The notes beneath the pieces were generated by a model. It did no database searches. It saw only the letters and a program-made list of their open reading frames with translations, and was not told where the DNA came from. The translations under genes were made by a program, and so were the position numbers. From Sphingomonas nostoxanthinifaciens (GTDB taxonomy: Bacteria > Pseudomonadota > Alphaproteobacteria > Sphingomonadales > Sphingomonadaceae), in the NCBI RefSeq assembly GCF_019930585.1, contig NZ_CP082839.1:1911001-1975000 (forward strand): a stretch of 64,000 nucleotides of DNA, in the 5' to 3' direction. This document shows positions 49,626-58,477 of this stretch, one piece after another. Position 1 is the first letter of the stretch, and every line of letters starts with the position of its first letter.

Positions 49626-50531
49626 TTAATGATGGGGTGGCGAGGGCGGTCGGCGCGGTTCCAGCCAGCCGCCGTCGGCGAGCCAGTCATTCAATCGGTC
49701 GGGCCAGTGCAGGATCGAGATGCGGTTGGATTCGTCGAGATTGAAGGCGTGATCGCTCTCGGCATACATGTGCAGCTCGGCCGGGATGCCGGCCTTGCGG
49801 AGCTGCTCGTAGAGCGCGACCGACGGCGTGGCGCAGCATTTGTCCAGACTGCCCGCGGTGATGAAGGCCGGAGGCGCATGCTCGATCGCCTTCGCCGGGA
49901 TGCCGAGCGGGCCGGGGAAGACCAGCACCTGAAAATCGGGGCGTGCGCTGACCGTGTCGATCGTATCGGTCGTCGGTCGTCCGGCAGGCTCCGGATTGTC
50001 GGCGACCAGCGACACCAGTTCGCCGCCGGCGGAGAAGCCCATTACCCCGATCCGATCCGGCGCGATGCCATAGTCGGCGGCATGGGCACGGACCCAGCGG
50101 ATCGCGCGCCGGGCATCGTCCGCGGCGTCGCCCTCGATCGAGTAAGGCGAGCCCGGCTCGCGCGCGAGCCGGTATTTCAGCACGAATGCCGAGACGCCCA
50201 TGCGGTTGAGCGCGGTTGCCACCTTCGTGCCCTCGTTGGTCCAGACGAGCAGGCGATGGCCGCCGCCGGGAAAGATCACGATCGCCGCGCCATTATTGTG
50301 GTCGGCCTTGGCGGGGAAGGCGAGCAGCGAAGGGCGATGGACGTTGCGCACCCAATAATCGCGGCCGATCTCGGCCTCGTCCTTGCGCTTCGTCACGCCC
50401 GGCGCGCCGTTTGGCCATAAGTCGATTGTGGTAAGAGCGATCGGGGCAACAGGCGCAGGATCCGGTTCCGCCGACGCCGCAGGCGTACCGAGGATCAACA
50501 TTGCTGTAAGTACAAAAATCCTCGTCCGCAT
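49626..50531 (-). CDS. Exported alpha/beta hydrolase (carbohydrate-esterase-like)
   Basis: A 301-residue exported hydrolase. Signal peptide VLTAMLILGTPAASAEP. IDLWPNGAPGVTKRK is the typical start of endo-xylanase/acetyl-esterase-like members of this family. Oxyanion loop AAIVIFPGGGHRLLVWTNEG, nucleophile elbow IGVMGFSAGGELVSLVAD, acid near AFITAGSLDKCCATPS, and the base His in YAESDHAFNLDES. The substrate could be an acylated plant sugar, by family resemblance only. It lies upstream of cheY on the same strand (57-base gap) and diverges from the chemoreceptor gene. Confidence 0.85.
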   Translation of the reverse strand: MRTRIFVLTAMLILGTPAASAEPDPAPVAPIALTTIDLWPNGAPGVTKRKDEAEIGRDYWVRNVHRPSLLAFPAKADHNNGAAIVIFPGGGHRLLVWTNEGTKVATALNRMGVSAFVLKYRLAREPGSPYSIEGDAADDARRAIRWVRAHAADYGIAPDRIGVMGFSAGGELVSLVADNPEPAGRPTTDTIDTVSARPDFQVLVFPGPLGIPAKAIEHAPPAFITAGSLDKCCATPSVALYEQLRKAGIPAELHMYAESDHAFNLDESNRISILHWPDRLNDWLADGGWLEPRRPPSPPHH

Positions 50532-50593
50532 CGCCGTCCCACTCCTAATCCGCCGTTAAGCGCGTTTTTACACATTTTCCGCAATATTGGCGG

Positions 50594-52819
50594 ATGCTCG
50601 ACGGGCTTGCCAAGGGGGGAGTGGCCGCTTTTCTCGACAAGGCGTCGGGAAGCCTGGTGGCGCGCGTGCTTATCGCCACGACGACGGTCGGAATTGCGAT
50701 CTTCGCGATCGCCGCGATCATCTCCTATCAACATGGCAGCGCAAAGCTTCAGCGCGAGGTGAGCCAGCGGCTCGACCGCTTCACCCAGATGCAGGCGCGG
50801 ACCGTCGGGTTATGGTTCGACGGCCGGCGGATGCTGGTGGTCTCGGCCAACGAGGACGTCGCGCAATTGCCGCCCGGCAGCGCGCCTGACGCTGCATTCG
50901 TGCATAAGGTGCTGTTGAACAGTTTCCTCGGCACCTATTTCGGCGCCGAGGACGGCCGCTTCTACAATTATCCCCATATTCGCGAGTTGCCGCGTGGCTA
51001 TGACCCGCGCAAGCGGCCCTGGTATCGGCAGGCGGTGGCGCAGGGCGACACGATCGTCACGCGCCCTTATCCCGACGCGTCGCTCGCCGCCGACGTGGTT
51101 ACCATCGCAACACCCCTGCGGCGTAATGATCATGTCGTCGGCGTGACCGGAGCGGACTTCTCCATCGCCGCGCTTACGCGAATGCTGCAAGGCGACCATC
51201 TGCGCCACACCCAGGTGTTCATGGTCGATGCCGACGGGACGGTCTTGATCCATCCGGACAAAAGCGCGACGGGCCAGCCACTTGCACGCTTGTTCGACGG
51301 ACACCCCCCACCGATCGGCTCAGGCGTGTCCGAGGTGACCGCCGCGGGCAGGCGCCAGCTGGTCACCTTCGCCCATGTGCCCGGTCTACCCCGAGCCGAC
51401 TGGTTCGTCGGTGTCGCGATCGACCGCGCGGCGGCATATTCCGATCTCTATGCATCGGTGTGGCACGATATCGTGCTCAGTGCCGGAGTGATGCTTGCGG
51501 CGCTCATCATCATCTGGGCTATCCTTGCCCGGTTCGTGCTGTTGCCGCTCAAGGCGATCGTCCGCAGCATGAACGATATCGTCGATGGACGCACGACGGC
51601 ATTGCCCGACGGCATGGATCGCCGCGCGGACGAGATTGGAGGCATGGCGCGCGCTGTCGGCGTGTTCCGCGCGGATCGCGCGCGGATCGTCGAGCTGACC
51701 GAGGCGGAGGTCACCCGATTGGCCGACGAGGCACGAACGCGGTCCGAGATGACGGCGAGCCTGCAGCGATCGTTTGGCAGGGTGGTCGATGCAGCGCTTG
51801 CAGGCGACCTTTCGCCGCGCGTGGCGCAAAGTTTCCCCGATCCGGAACTGAACATGCTGGCCCGCTCGATCAACCAGCTGGTCGCAACGATGGAAAGCGG
51901 ATTGGGAGAGACGGGGAGGGTACTCGCGGCACTCGCCCGGACGGATCTCTCGTGTCGCGTCGAGGGTGACCATGGGGGCGCCTTCGCCAAGCTGAAGGCG
52001 GATACCAACGCGGTGGCCGATCGGCTGGGCGAGATCATCGACGAACTGGACGGCACCTCGCGGCAGTTGAAGGCTGCAACCGGCGCCCTGCTGTCGGATG
52101 CGGGCGAGCTTTCGCACCGAACCGAGCGGCAGTCGCATGCGATCCGCGGCGCGTCGGGCGCGATCCAGCGCCTGTCGGCAACCGTCGCCGACAATGCCAC
52201 ACAGGCGGAACTGGCCAGCCGCAAGGGGCGCGAGGCAGCCAGCTCGGCCGAAGCGGGCAACATGGTGCTCGCCGACGCGCAGGCGACGATGGAGCGGCTC
52301 AACGCATCGTCGGCGACCATCTCCGACGTGATCGACATGATCGATCAGGTCGCCGCGCAAACCTCGTTGCTCGCGCTCAATGCCTCGATCGAGGCGGCGC
52401 GTGCCGGTCAGGCGGGCCGTGGCTTCGCGGTGGTGGCAATCGAGATCAAAAGCCTCGCGGAACGCGCCGCACAGGCCTCCAGCGAGGCCGGTCTGCTGAT
52501 CGACCAGACCCGGCTGGAGATGACCAGCGGATCCCGCATGATGGCCGAGGTCACGCACAGTCTGGGCGCGATGATGACCGCCGCGCACGACAATGCCGAG
52601 CATCTCCAGAGTATCGCCCACGCCAATCGTGCGCAGGCGCAGGCGATCGAGGAAATCAACGCGACGGTGGGGCAGGTCGATCAGTTCACCGTCGACAATT
52701 CGGCGCTGGTGGAACGGCTCAACCTCACGATGGCGGAGACCGGCGCGCGGGCGAAGGAACTCGACCGGATCGTCGAGACCTTTGCCCTGGCGCGCTCGGG
52801 GACGCGCGCCAGGGCTTGA
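50594..52819 (+). CDS. Methyl-accepting chemotaxis protein with periplasmic Cache domain
   Basis: A 741-residue transmembrane chemoreceptor. Helix 1 at about 24-46 (VLIATTTVGIAIFAIAAIIS), periplasmic dCache domain about 50-285 (GLWFDGRRMLVVSANEDV, YDPRKRPWYRQAVAQGD, TPLRRNDHVVGVTGADFSIA), helix 2 at about 297-318 (VMLAALIIIWAILARFVLLP), HAMP, a second HAMP-like stretch (RVAQSFPDPELNMLARSINQ), and the signalling tip AAQTSLLALNASIEAARAGQ-AGRGFAVVAIEIKSLA. The tip has S and Q where N and E are usual. There is no CheR-docking pentapeptide at the end (RSGTRARA). YDPRxRPWY is typical of Cache domains that bind small organic molecules. Near cheY-cheB-cheR, it likely feeds that pathway. Confidence 0.93.
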   Translation: MLDGLAKGGVAAFLDKASGSLVARVLIATTTVGIAIFAIAAIISYQHGSAKLQREVSQRLDRFTQMQARTVGLWFDGRRMLVVSANEDVAQLPPGSAPDAAFVHKVLLNSFLGTYFGAEDGRFYNYPHIRELPRGYDPRKRPWYRQAVAQGDTIVTRPYPDASLAADVVTIATPLRRNDHVVGVTGADFSIAALTRMLQGDHLRHTQVFMVDADGTVLIHPDKSATGQPLARLFDGHPPPIGSGVSEVTAAGRRQLVTFAHVPGLPRADWFVGVAIDRAAAYSDLYASVWHDIVLSAGVMLAALIIIWAILARFVLLPLKAIVRSMNDIVDGRTTALPDGMDRRADEIGGMARAVGVFRADRARIVELTEAEVTRLADEARTRSEMTASLQRSFGRVVDAALAGDLSPRVAQSFPDPELNMLARSINQLVATMESGLGETGRVLAALARTDLSCRVEGDHGGAFAKLKADTNAVADRLGEIIDELDGTSRQLKAATGALLSDAGELSHRTERQSHAIRGASGAIQRLSATVADNATQAELASRKGREAASSAEAGNMVLADAQATMERLNASSATISDVIDMIDQVAAQTSLLALNASIEAARAGQAGRGFAVVAIEIKSLAERAAQASSEAGLLIDQTRLEMTSGSRMMAEVTHSLGAMMTAAHDNAEHLQSIAHANRAQAQAIEEINATVGQVDQFTVDNSALVERLNLTMAETGARAKELDRIVETFALARSGTRARA

Positions 52820-52829
52820 TCGGCCTGCG

Positions 52830-53747
52830 TCATTTCGTCGGGCTAGGCGCCGTGAATCCCGAGCAGCACGGCTTGGTGACCGGCTGGAACTCCATCAGCT
52901 CGACCCGCGTGCCGTCGGGGTCGTAGAGATTGCCCTGCCATTTGCCGTCCTTGCCCATCTGCGGGCCGTCGTGGCGCGGGCTCAGCCGATCCTCGGCGAT
53001 GAGCTGGGTGATCGTCGCCTCCATGTTGCGCACGCCCAGCGACAGGTGGTTGAGCACGCCCAGCTCGCGCGCGTCGACATGGTCGAGCGGCGTGGTCGAG
53101 CCCGGTCCGACCATCATATATTCCAGCCAGTCGCTGCCCTTGGGCGTCTGCTGCGAGATCCAGTCGACCGCGTCCGTGCGCATCGCGCCGTACCAATAAG
53201 GACGGAAGCCGAGCAACTGGCGGTAGAAGCGGTCCTGATCGGCGCGATTGTGGACGAGATAGCCGACATGGATGATCCGGCCGCTGATCGCACCGGCGCT
53301 GGGCGTCGTATCGCTCGATCCCGGCTGTACGAGCTGGATGAGATTGCCCTCCGGATCCTTCATCGAAAACCATTGGTCGCCCCCATCGCCGCGCTTGACG
53401 GGTGATACGCCGGTCGCGCCGTGGGCGACGAGATAGGCGCGCAATGCCGCCGCATCGGTCGTGACGTAGGCGGCGTGGGCGAGCATGCTGGGGCCATGCC
53501 CGGCGGGTGCCGGCAGCACCTCGACGAACTGGCGCGGGCTGAAATAATAGCGGACGCCGGCCGCATCCTCGGGATCGCTGGCCTTTCGGCCGCCGAGGAT
53601 CACCGCATAGAAATGCTCGGTGGCGGCCATGTCGGTCGAATAGACCGCGAGGTGGGAGATGCCCGTGATGGGCGGTCGGCTATCGGTGGCGGCGGCAGCC
53701 GGCAATGCCAGCAGGGCGAGCGCGAGCGCGCAGAATGTGCGGACCAT
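52830..53747 (-). CDS. Exported VOC family protein with two glyoxalase-like domains
   Basis: A 305-residue protein. Residues 1-20 are a clear signal peptide (FCALALALLALPAAAATD). Two vicinal-oxygen-chelate modules follow: GISHLAVYSTDMAATEHFYA to DPEGNLIQLVQPG, and RIIHVGYLVHNRADQDRFYR to YDPDGTRVELMEFQP. His and Glu metal-ligand positions (H in ISHLAV, E in RVELMEF) appear kept in parts. The reaction is unknown; VOC enzymes include dioxygenases, glyoxalases and resistance proteins. Export is uncommon for the family. ATG 53747 fits the GAGAGGAA ribosome site better than the ATG six bases upstream. It converges on the chemoreceptor gene. Confidence 0.85.
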   Translation of the reverse strand: MVRTFCALALALLALPAAAATDSRPPITGISHLAVYSTDMAATEHFYAVILGGRKASDPEDAAGVRYYFSPRQFVEVLPAPAGHGPSMLAHAAYVTTDAAALRAYLVAHGATGVSPVKRGDGGDQWFSMKDPEGNLIQLVQPGSSDTTPSAGAISGRIIHVGYLVHNRADQDRFYRQLLGFRPYWYGAMRTDAVDWISQQTPKGSDWLEYMMVGPGSTTPLDHVDARELGVLNHLSLGVRNMEATITQLIAEDRLSPRHDGPQMGKDGKWQGNLYDPDGTRVELMEFQPVTKPCCSGFTAPSPTK

Positions 53748-53824
53748 CGGCATTTCCTCTCCTATGTTTGGTTCTCATCTTAAACGCCGATGCTCTGTTG
53801 TCACCGGTTGCATGGTCTTACATC

Positions 53825-54349
53825 TCAGCCGGCCATGCTCCTGAACACCCCGTCCCGACGGATCAGCGCGTGGAACAGGGCCGCGCCGAGATGGCCGAGG
53901 ATCAGCAGGAAGAAAGCGTAAGCGAGCAGGCCGTGCGCGAAGCGCAGCCAGCCATAAGCGAGCGCATCGTGCGGCAGGATCGGAAACAGCACCACGCCCT
54001 TCCACAGGATGATCGGATAGCCGCCGGCCGACTGCATCGCCCAGCCGATCAGCGGCATGCCGATCATCAGCGCGTAGAGCAGATAGTGCGAGCCCTTGGC
54101 GGCGGCGACCTGCAACGGCGGCAGGTCGCTGGGCAATGGCGGCGGGCGATGCGTCAGCCGCACCGCCAGCCGGATCAGCGCGAGGATCAGGATGGCGATG
54201 CCGATCGGGCGATGCCATGCCAGCAGCTCCGGATAGCGCGACGTCGCGGTCGAGACCATGCCCGCGCCGATCAGCAGCATGGCGAGGATCAGCGCCGCCA
54301 TCAGCCAATGGAGGATGCGCGCGGGCAGCGCGAAACGTTCGGTCGTCAT
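53825..54349 (-). CDS. Cytochrome b561 family membrane protein
   Basis: A 174-residue inner-membrane di-haem cytochrome with four helices: ARILHWLMAALILAMLLIGA, HRPIGIAILILALIRLAVRL, GSHYLLYALMIGMPLIGWAM and FAHGLLAYAFFLLILGHLGA. The haem-binding histidines are those in ILHWLM, AWHRPI, GSHYLL and ILGHLGAALFHAL. The family moves electrons between quinol and periplasmic or membrane partners. Its start overlaps the end of the peroxidase gene by four bases, which suggests that it is the electron donor of that enzyme. Confidence 0.92.
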   Translation of the reverse strand: MTTERFALPARILHWLMAALILAMLLIGAGMVSTATSRYPELLAWHRPIGIAILILALIRLAVRLTHRPPPLPSDLPPLQVAAAKGSHYLLYALMIGMPLIGWAMQSAGGYPIILWKGVVLFPILPHDALAYGWLRFAHGLLAYAFFLLILGHLGAALFHALIRRDGVFRSMAG

Positions 54350-55422
54350 TGGCCGCCTCCCGTCGCATGCGCGCTCGTCACGGCGTCCACCCGCGGCCCT
54401 TCCTTCGTGCGTCGCCGGAAGGAGGCCGAATAAGCGGCCGATCGGGCGGCGAGGATCGGATCGTCGGATGCCGCCACGCCCTTGGGCAGGATCAGCGGAT
54501 CGTAATTATAGTCGCGGCAATCGCCCTGCGTCTCGGTCGCGGCATGATCGAGGATCAGCGTGCCGGCATCGATCTGCCGATGCGGGCCGGTCCAGCGCAC
54601 CGTCGCATTGTCGGTGCGGTCGCCCGGATTGGCGACGACCAGGATCATATGCCACCGCAGCGGCGCCTGCTTCGTCCGTGCGAGCAGATCGTCGAACAGG
54701 AAGTCGCTCGGCTGCTTGTCGAGCGTCGCTTTGTCGAGCGCGGCGAACGGCGTCTCGGGCTCGAATTGCCAGCGGACGAGGCGGCTTTGCCCTTGGGCAT
54801 CGACGAAGCGGAAGGCATCGATGCTGTAATAGGTGCCGTTGGCGAAGCTCGACGGCAGCGGCGCGGTCTTCATATAATCGAGGAACGCCTGCGTCTCGGG
54901 GTGCGAGGCCGCGAACGCCTTCATCTTCGCCGGATCGGGCTTGCCGGTCTTGGCATCGGGAATGGCGGCGTTCTGGAGCGCCACGAAATCGGCGACGGTC
55001 GAGGCGATGAAGATCGGCGTATGATCGAGCGCCATGTGCCAGCGCTCGCCATGGGGCAGTACGAAGCGCAACCCGAGCGCGTGGAATACGACGCGGCCAT
55101 CGGGCGCCATCGGGTTGCCGCCGCCGGTCGAGAAGCGGCCGATCACCGGCACCGATCCGGCGGGGAACAGGCTGGCGCGCGAAAGCGCCGCGCCGGCACC
55201 GTTCGCCTCGAACCGGCCGCTGACGCACAATCCCTTGGCATGGGCGCGGCGGAAGCCTGGATAAACCTTGCCGTTGGCGGCCTGGAGCGCGTCGGCGAGC
55301 CCGCCGCCGCCGACGCGGCCCGGCGACAGAAAGCCCCCGACCCACGCGAAGACCAGGATGACGAGCGCGAGGATCGCGGCGATCAGCGCCATGCGCGGCA
55401 GGCGGGGCGTTGGCGACGGCAT
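54346..55422 (-). CDS. Membrane-anchored catalase-related peroxidase (SrpA-like)
   Basis: A 358-residue haem enzyme of the mini-catalase/peroxidase group. Residues 10-31 (RMALIAAILALVILVFAWVG) are an uncleaved membrane anchor that should place the catalytic domain outside the cytosol. The haem-pocket His is in FRRAHAKGLCVSGRFEANG, the Asn-equivalent region is VFHALGLRFVLPHGERWHM, and the proximal Tyr is in ILAARSAAYSASFRRR. It is much shorter than monofunctional catalases (about 480-750), as known for this group, which favours peroxidase activity with an organic or protein reductant. The gene overlaps the downstream cytochrome b561 by ATGA. Confidence 0.9.
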   Translation of the reverse strand: MPSPTPRLPRMALIAAILALVILVFAWVGGFLSPGRVGGGGLADALQAANGKVYPGFRRAHAKGLCVSGRFEANGAGAALSRASLFPAGSVPVIGRFSTGGGNPMAPDGRVVFHALGLRFVLPHGERWHMALDHTPIFIASTVADFVALQNAAIPDAKTGKPDPAKMKAFAASHPETQAFLDYMKTAPLPSSFANGTYYSIDAFRFVDAQGQSRLVRWQFEPETPFAALDKATLDKQPSDFLFDDLLARTKQAPLRWHMILVVANPGDRTDNATVRWTGPHRQIDAGTLILDHAATETQGDCRDYNYDPLILPKGVAASDDPILAARSAAYSASFRRRTKEGPRVDAVTSAHATGGGQ

Positions 55423-55578
55423 CGTTTCGGCTCCCGGCCAGCGCGACGACTTGCCGCATGCCGGTCATGCCGGGAGCGGAGGGGGTTTGGCAAGCGGTGC
55501 TATGGCGGGACCGCGCGGCGCTTGCCCTGCCACCCGCGATGCGACAGATTGCCGGCCACAAGCGGGGAGGGTGCGAAG

Positions 55579-56511
55579 ATGCGGTTCGGACGGCCGTTGC
55601 TGGGCATGAGCGCTGCCCTGGCATTGCTGGGCGCGGCGCCGCCGGGCGACATCGCGTTTCCGCGCGGACGCATCTTTCCCGAGAGCATCACCGTCACGCG
55701 CGGCGGCGAGTTGTTCACCAGCGGGGCGGACGACGGCGCGATCTGGCATGCGCGACCGGGCGATGCAGCCGCGACCGAATGGCTCGATCCGGCGCGGAGC
55801 GGCATGGTCGGCATGCTCGGCGTGTTCGCCGACGATCGCGCGGGGCTCTTGTGGGCGTGCGGGCGGCCGAAGATCGGCGATCCGGACGAGGTCCGCGACC
55901 ACGCATCCGCCTTGCTCGCATTCGATATCCGGACAGCGGCGCCGAAGGGGCGTTGGCCGATGCCGGGCGGCGCCAAATCGACCTGCAACGACATGGCGGT
56001 CGATCGCGCGGGAAATCTCTACATCAGCGAGACCGCGGGCGGGCGGATCATCCGCCTGAAGAAGGGCGCGGCCGCGCTCGACGTCTGGCTGGCCGATCCG
56101 CGCCTCGAGGGGCTCGACGGGATCGCATTCGATCGCGACGGGACGATGTACCTCAGCTCGGTGCGCACCAATCGCCTCTTCCGCCTGCCGCTGGATCGAA
56201 CGGGCGATCCCGGCGCGCTGGTCGAGCTGACGCCGTCGCGCCCGCTCGACCGCCCCGACGGAATGCGCTTCGTGGCGCCCGGCCGGCTGCTGTTCGGCGA
56301 GGCCGGGGATCATGGCGGCATTTCCGAAGCGACGATCGCCGGCGACCGGCTGGAAATCCGCACGGTGACAGGAGGCAAGCCGGGCACGACGTCCGCCGTT
56401 GCGTATCGCGGGAATGTCTACGCCACCGTGGCCAAGCTGCGCTATCGCACGCCCGAGATGAAGGGGCAGGATGCCGGCCCCTTCTTCATCTACACCGTGC
56501 CGCTGCGCTGA
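55579..56511 (+). CDS. Exported SMP-30/gluconolactonase-like beta-propeller protein
   Basis: A 310-residue exported protein. Signal peptide of about 19 residues (LLGMSAALALLGAAPPG). The propeller blades show FPESITVTRGGELFTSGADD, NDMAVDRAGNLYISETAGGR, LDGIAFDRDGTMYLSSVRTN, RPDGMRFVAPGRLLFGEAGD and TSAVAYRGNVYATVAKLRYR. Metal-binding E at the start of the fold (FPESI) and N/D in later blades (NDMA, DGM) are as in SMP-30/lactonases. The substrate is unknown. ATG 55579 follows GGGGAGG; longer in-frame sequence upstream is antisense to the peroxidase gene. It overlaps the convergent regulator gene by 22 bases. Confidence 0.85.
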   Translation: MRFGRPLLGMSAALALLGAAPPGDIAFPRGRIFPESITVTRGGELFTSGADDGAIWHARPGDAAATEWLDPARSGMVGMLGVFADDRAGLLWACGRPKIGDPDEVRDHASALLAFDIRTAAPKGRWPMPGGAKSTCNDMAVDRAGNLYISETAGGRIIRLKKGAAALDVWLADPRLEGLDGIAFDRDGTMYLSSVRTNRLFRLPLDRTGDPGALVELTPSRPLDRPDGMRFVAPGRLLFGEAGDHGGISEATIAGDRLEIRTVTGGKPGTTSAVAYRGNVYATVAKLRYRTPEMKGQDAGPFFIYTVPLR

Positions 56512-57356
56512 TCCGATCCGGCGGGGCCGTCGTCGCTGCGCTCGATCAGCGCGCGGACGGCCGCGATGCCTTCGGGGGTGTTGGGCGCGTAGACCACCAT
56601 GCTGAGGTCGGGGCGCCCTTCGACCGCGAAGGACGAGATGTCCATCTCCAGCACACCGAGGACTGGGTGGCGCAGGCGCTTGAAGCCATGTGCGTGCCCG
56701 GCAATGTCGTTGTCACGCCACATTGCGGCGAACTCCGCGCTGGCGCGGCATAGTTCCTCGACCAACGGCGCGACCTCGGCATCGGCGCCGGCGCGCGCCG
56801 CATCGACGCGGAGCGACGCCACCAATGTGCGCGCGACGCTGTCCCAGTCATATTGGGCAGCGCGGACGGCGGGATCGCAGAAGATCATGCGCAGCACGTT
56901 ACGTCGCCCCGGCGGCCGCGCGCCATAATCGCCGAGAATGATCGCGGCCGCGCGATTCCAGCCGACAATGTCCCACGTCGCGGTGCGCACCGTCGCCGGC
57001 GTGTAGACCATGGCGTCGAGCACGCCTTGAAGCCGCGGGGAGATGCCCTCGCTTCCGCGATAGCGGACCTCGGGCGGGCGGCCGAGGCCGAGCAGGTAGA
57101 TATGCTCGCGCTCGACCTCGGTCAGCATCAGCGCGCGGGAAATGCGGTCGAGCACGTCGGCCGAGGCATTGCCGCCGCGCCCCTGCTCGATCCAGGTATA
57201 CCATGTCGGGCTGATATTGGCGCGCTGCGCCACCTCTTCGCGGCGCAGCCCCGGCGTACGCCGCCGGCTCGCCGGCAGCCCCAGTGCGATCGGATCGAGG
57301 CGCGACCGTCGTGCGCGGAGATAGTCGCCGAGGCGGTTTGGTTCGGATGTCGCCAT
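56490..57356 (-). CDS. XRE-type regulator with MmyB-like ligand domain
   Basis: A 288-residue transcription factor. The helix-turn-helix is at about 10-85: LGDYLRARRSRLDPIALGLP, TPGLRREEVAQRANISPTWY, TWIEQGRGGNASADVLDRIS. The C-terminal half is the MmyB-like domain (ATWDIVGWNRAAAIILGDYG, RRNVLRMIFCDPAVR, FKRLRHPVLGVLEMDISSFA), which may bind a fatty or aromatic ligand. These regulators nearly always control a divergent oxidoreductase gene, and here an SDR gene lies 99 bases away. A direct repeat in the gap is the likely binding site. Confidence 0.92.
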   Translation of the reverse strand: MATSEPNRLGDYLRARRSRLDPIALGLPASRRRTPGLRREEVAQRANISPTWYTWIEQGRGGNASADVLDRISRALMLTEVEREHIYLLGLGRPPEVRYRGSEGISPRLQGVLDAMVYTPATVRTATWDIVGWNRAAAIILGDYGARPPGRRNVLRMIFCDPAVRAAQYDWDSVARTLVASLRVDAARAGADAEVAPLVEELCRASAEFAAMWRDNDIAGHAHGFKRLRHPVLGVLEMDISSFAVEGRPDLSMVVYAPNTPEGIAAVRALIERSDDGPAGSDQRSGTV

Positions 57357-57376
57357 AGCCAGCCGATTAGCTCTTA

Positions 57377-57407
57377 TAACAGGATAAGATCACTACTGTA
57401 ACAGGAT
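57377..57407. promoter_or_regulatory. Direct repeat operator between regulator and SDR genes
   Basis: TAACAGGAT occurs at 57377-57385 and again at 57399-57407, exactly 22 bases apart (two helix turns). Both lie in the 99-base gap between the divergent regulator and SDR genes, a suitable place for the MmyB-like regulator to bind. Confidence 0.55.
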
Positions 57408-57455
57408 GTTCGCGATCCGCATATGCCGCGTGCAACGATCGAATGGAGATAGATC

Positions 57456-58361
57456 ATGCGCGTTTTCGTTACCGGCGCGACCGGCTGGGTCGGATCGGCC
57501 GTCGTCACCGAATTGCTTGCGAACGGCCATCAGGTCGTCGGGCTCGCCCGCTCGGACGAGGGCGCGGCGGGCGTCGTCGCGACGGGCGCCGAAGTGCTGC
57601 GCGGCGCGCTCGCCAACCTCGATGTGCTGCGCGCCGGTGCGGAGGGCGCCGACGGCGTGATCCACACCGCCTTCAATCACGATTTCTCCCGCTTCGCCGC
57701 CAATGCCGAGGACGATCGCCGCGCGATCGAGGCGATCGGCGAGGTGCTGCGCGGCAGCGATCGGCCGTTCATCACCACGTCGGGCGTCGGCCTGCTCGGC
57801 ACCGGCCGGCTCGCAACCGAAGAGGATCGCTCGCCGGCGCCGTCCGAGCATCTGCCGCGCATGTCCGAGGTGGCGACGGAGGCCGTCGCCGCATCCGGCG
57901 TGCGTGCCGCCGCGATGCGGCTGCCGCCGTCGGTCCACGGCAAGGGCGATCACGGCTTCATCCCGATCCTGATCGGCATCGCGCGCGAGCAGGGTGCGGC
58001 CGCTTATATCGGCGACGGCAGCAACCGCTGGTCGGGCGTGCACCGGCAGGATGCGGCACGCGCCTATCGGCTGGCCCTGGAGCATGGTGCCGAGGGTGGC
58101 CCCTATCATGCGGTCGCGGACGAAGCGGTGCCGTTCAAGGCGATCGCCGAGGCGATCGGCCTAGGGCTCGGGCTGCCGGTGGTCGCCAAGTCGCCCGAGG
58201 AGGCACAGGCCTATTTCGGCTGGTTCGCGATGTTCGCCGGTCGCGATATGGCGGCATCCAGCGCGCGCACGCGCAGCCTGCTCGGGTGGCAGCCGACCGG
58301 GCCCGACTTCCTTACCGATATCGCCCAGCCGGCTTATTACGAGGCCGCCTCGGCGCATTGA
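57456..58361 (+). CDS. Extended SDR family NAD(P)-dependent oxidoreductase
   Basis: A 301-residue NAD(P)-dependent enzyme of the extended (epimerase-like) SDR group. Nucleotide loop MRVFVTGATGWVGSAVVTEL (GxxGxxG), then VVGLARSDEGAA where the Arg favours NADPH. The usual YxxxK is not clear: the expected area reads EHLPRMSEVATEAVAASGVR, so no Tyr is present there. Known relatives in this sub-group, often regulated by a divergent MmyB-like protein, share this SE-x-AxEA-V form. Substrate unknown. The ATG is preceded by TGGAGA. Confidence 0.9.
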   Translation: MRVFVTGATGWVGSAVVTELLANGHQVVGLARSDEGAAGVVATGAEVLRGALANLDVLRAGAEGADGVIHTAFNHDFSRFAANAEDDRRAIEAIGEVLRGSDRPFITTSGVGLLGTGRLATEEDRSPAPSEHLPRMSEVATEAVAASGVRAAAMRLPPSVHGKGDHGFIPILIGIAREQGAAAYIGDGSNRWSGVHRQDAARAYRLALEHGAEGGPYHAVADEAVPFKAIAEAIGLGLGLPVVAKSPEEAQAYFGWFAMFAGRDMAASSARTRSLLGWQPTGPDFLTDIAQPAYYEAASAH

Positions 58362-58477
58362 TCGGCAGGCGCTGCTCGCCAGGGCCATTGCGCTAAACGT
58401 CAGCTTGGGCGGCGCCAAGCAGCATTGCCTTAATTCCCATCGGACTGACGGGTAGTCGTCGGCGAAATAGGGAGGCA

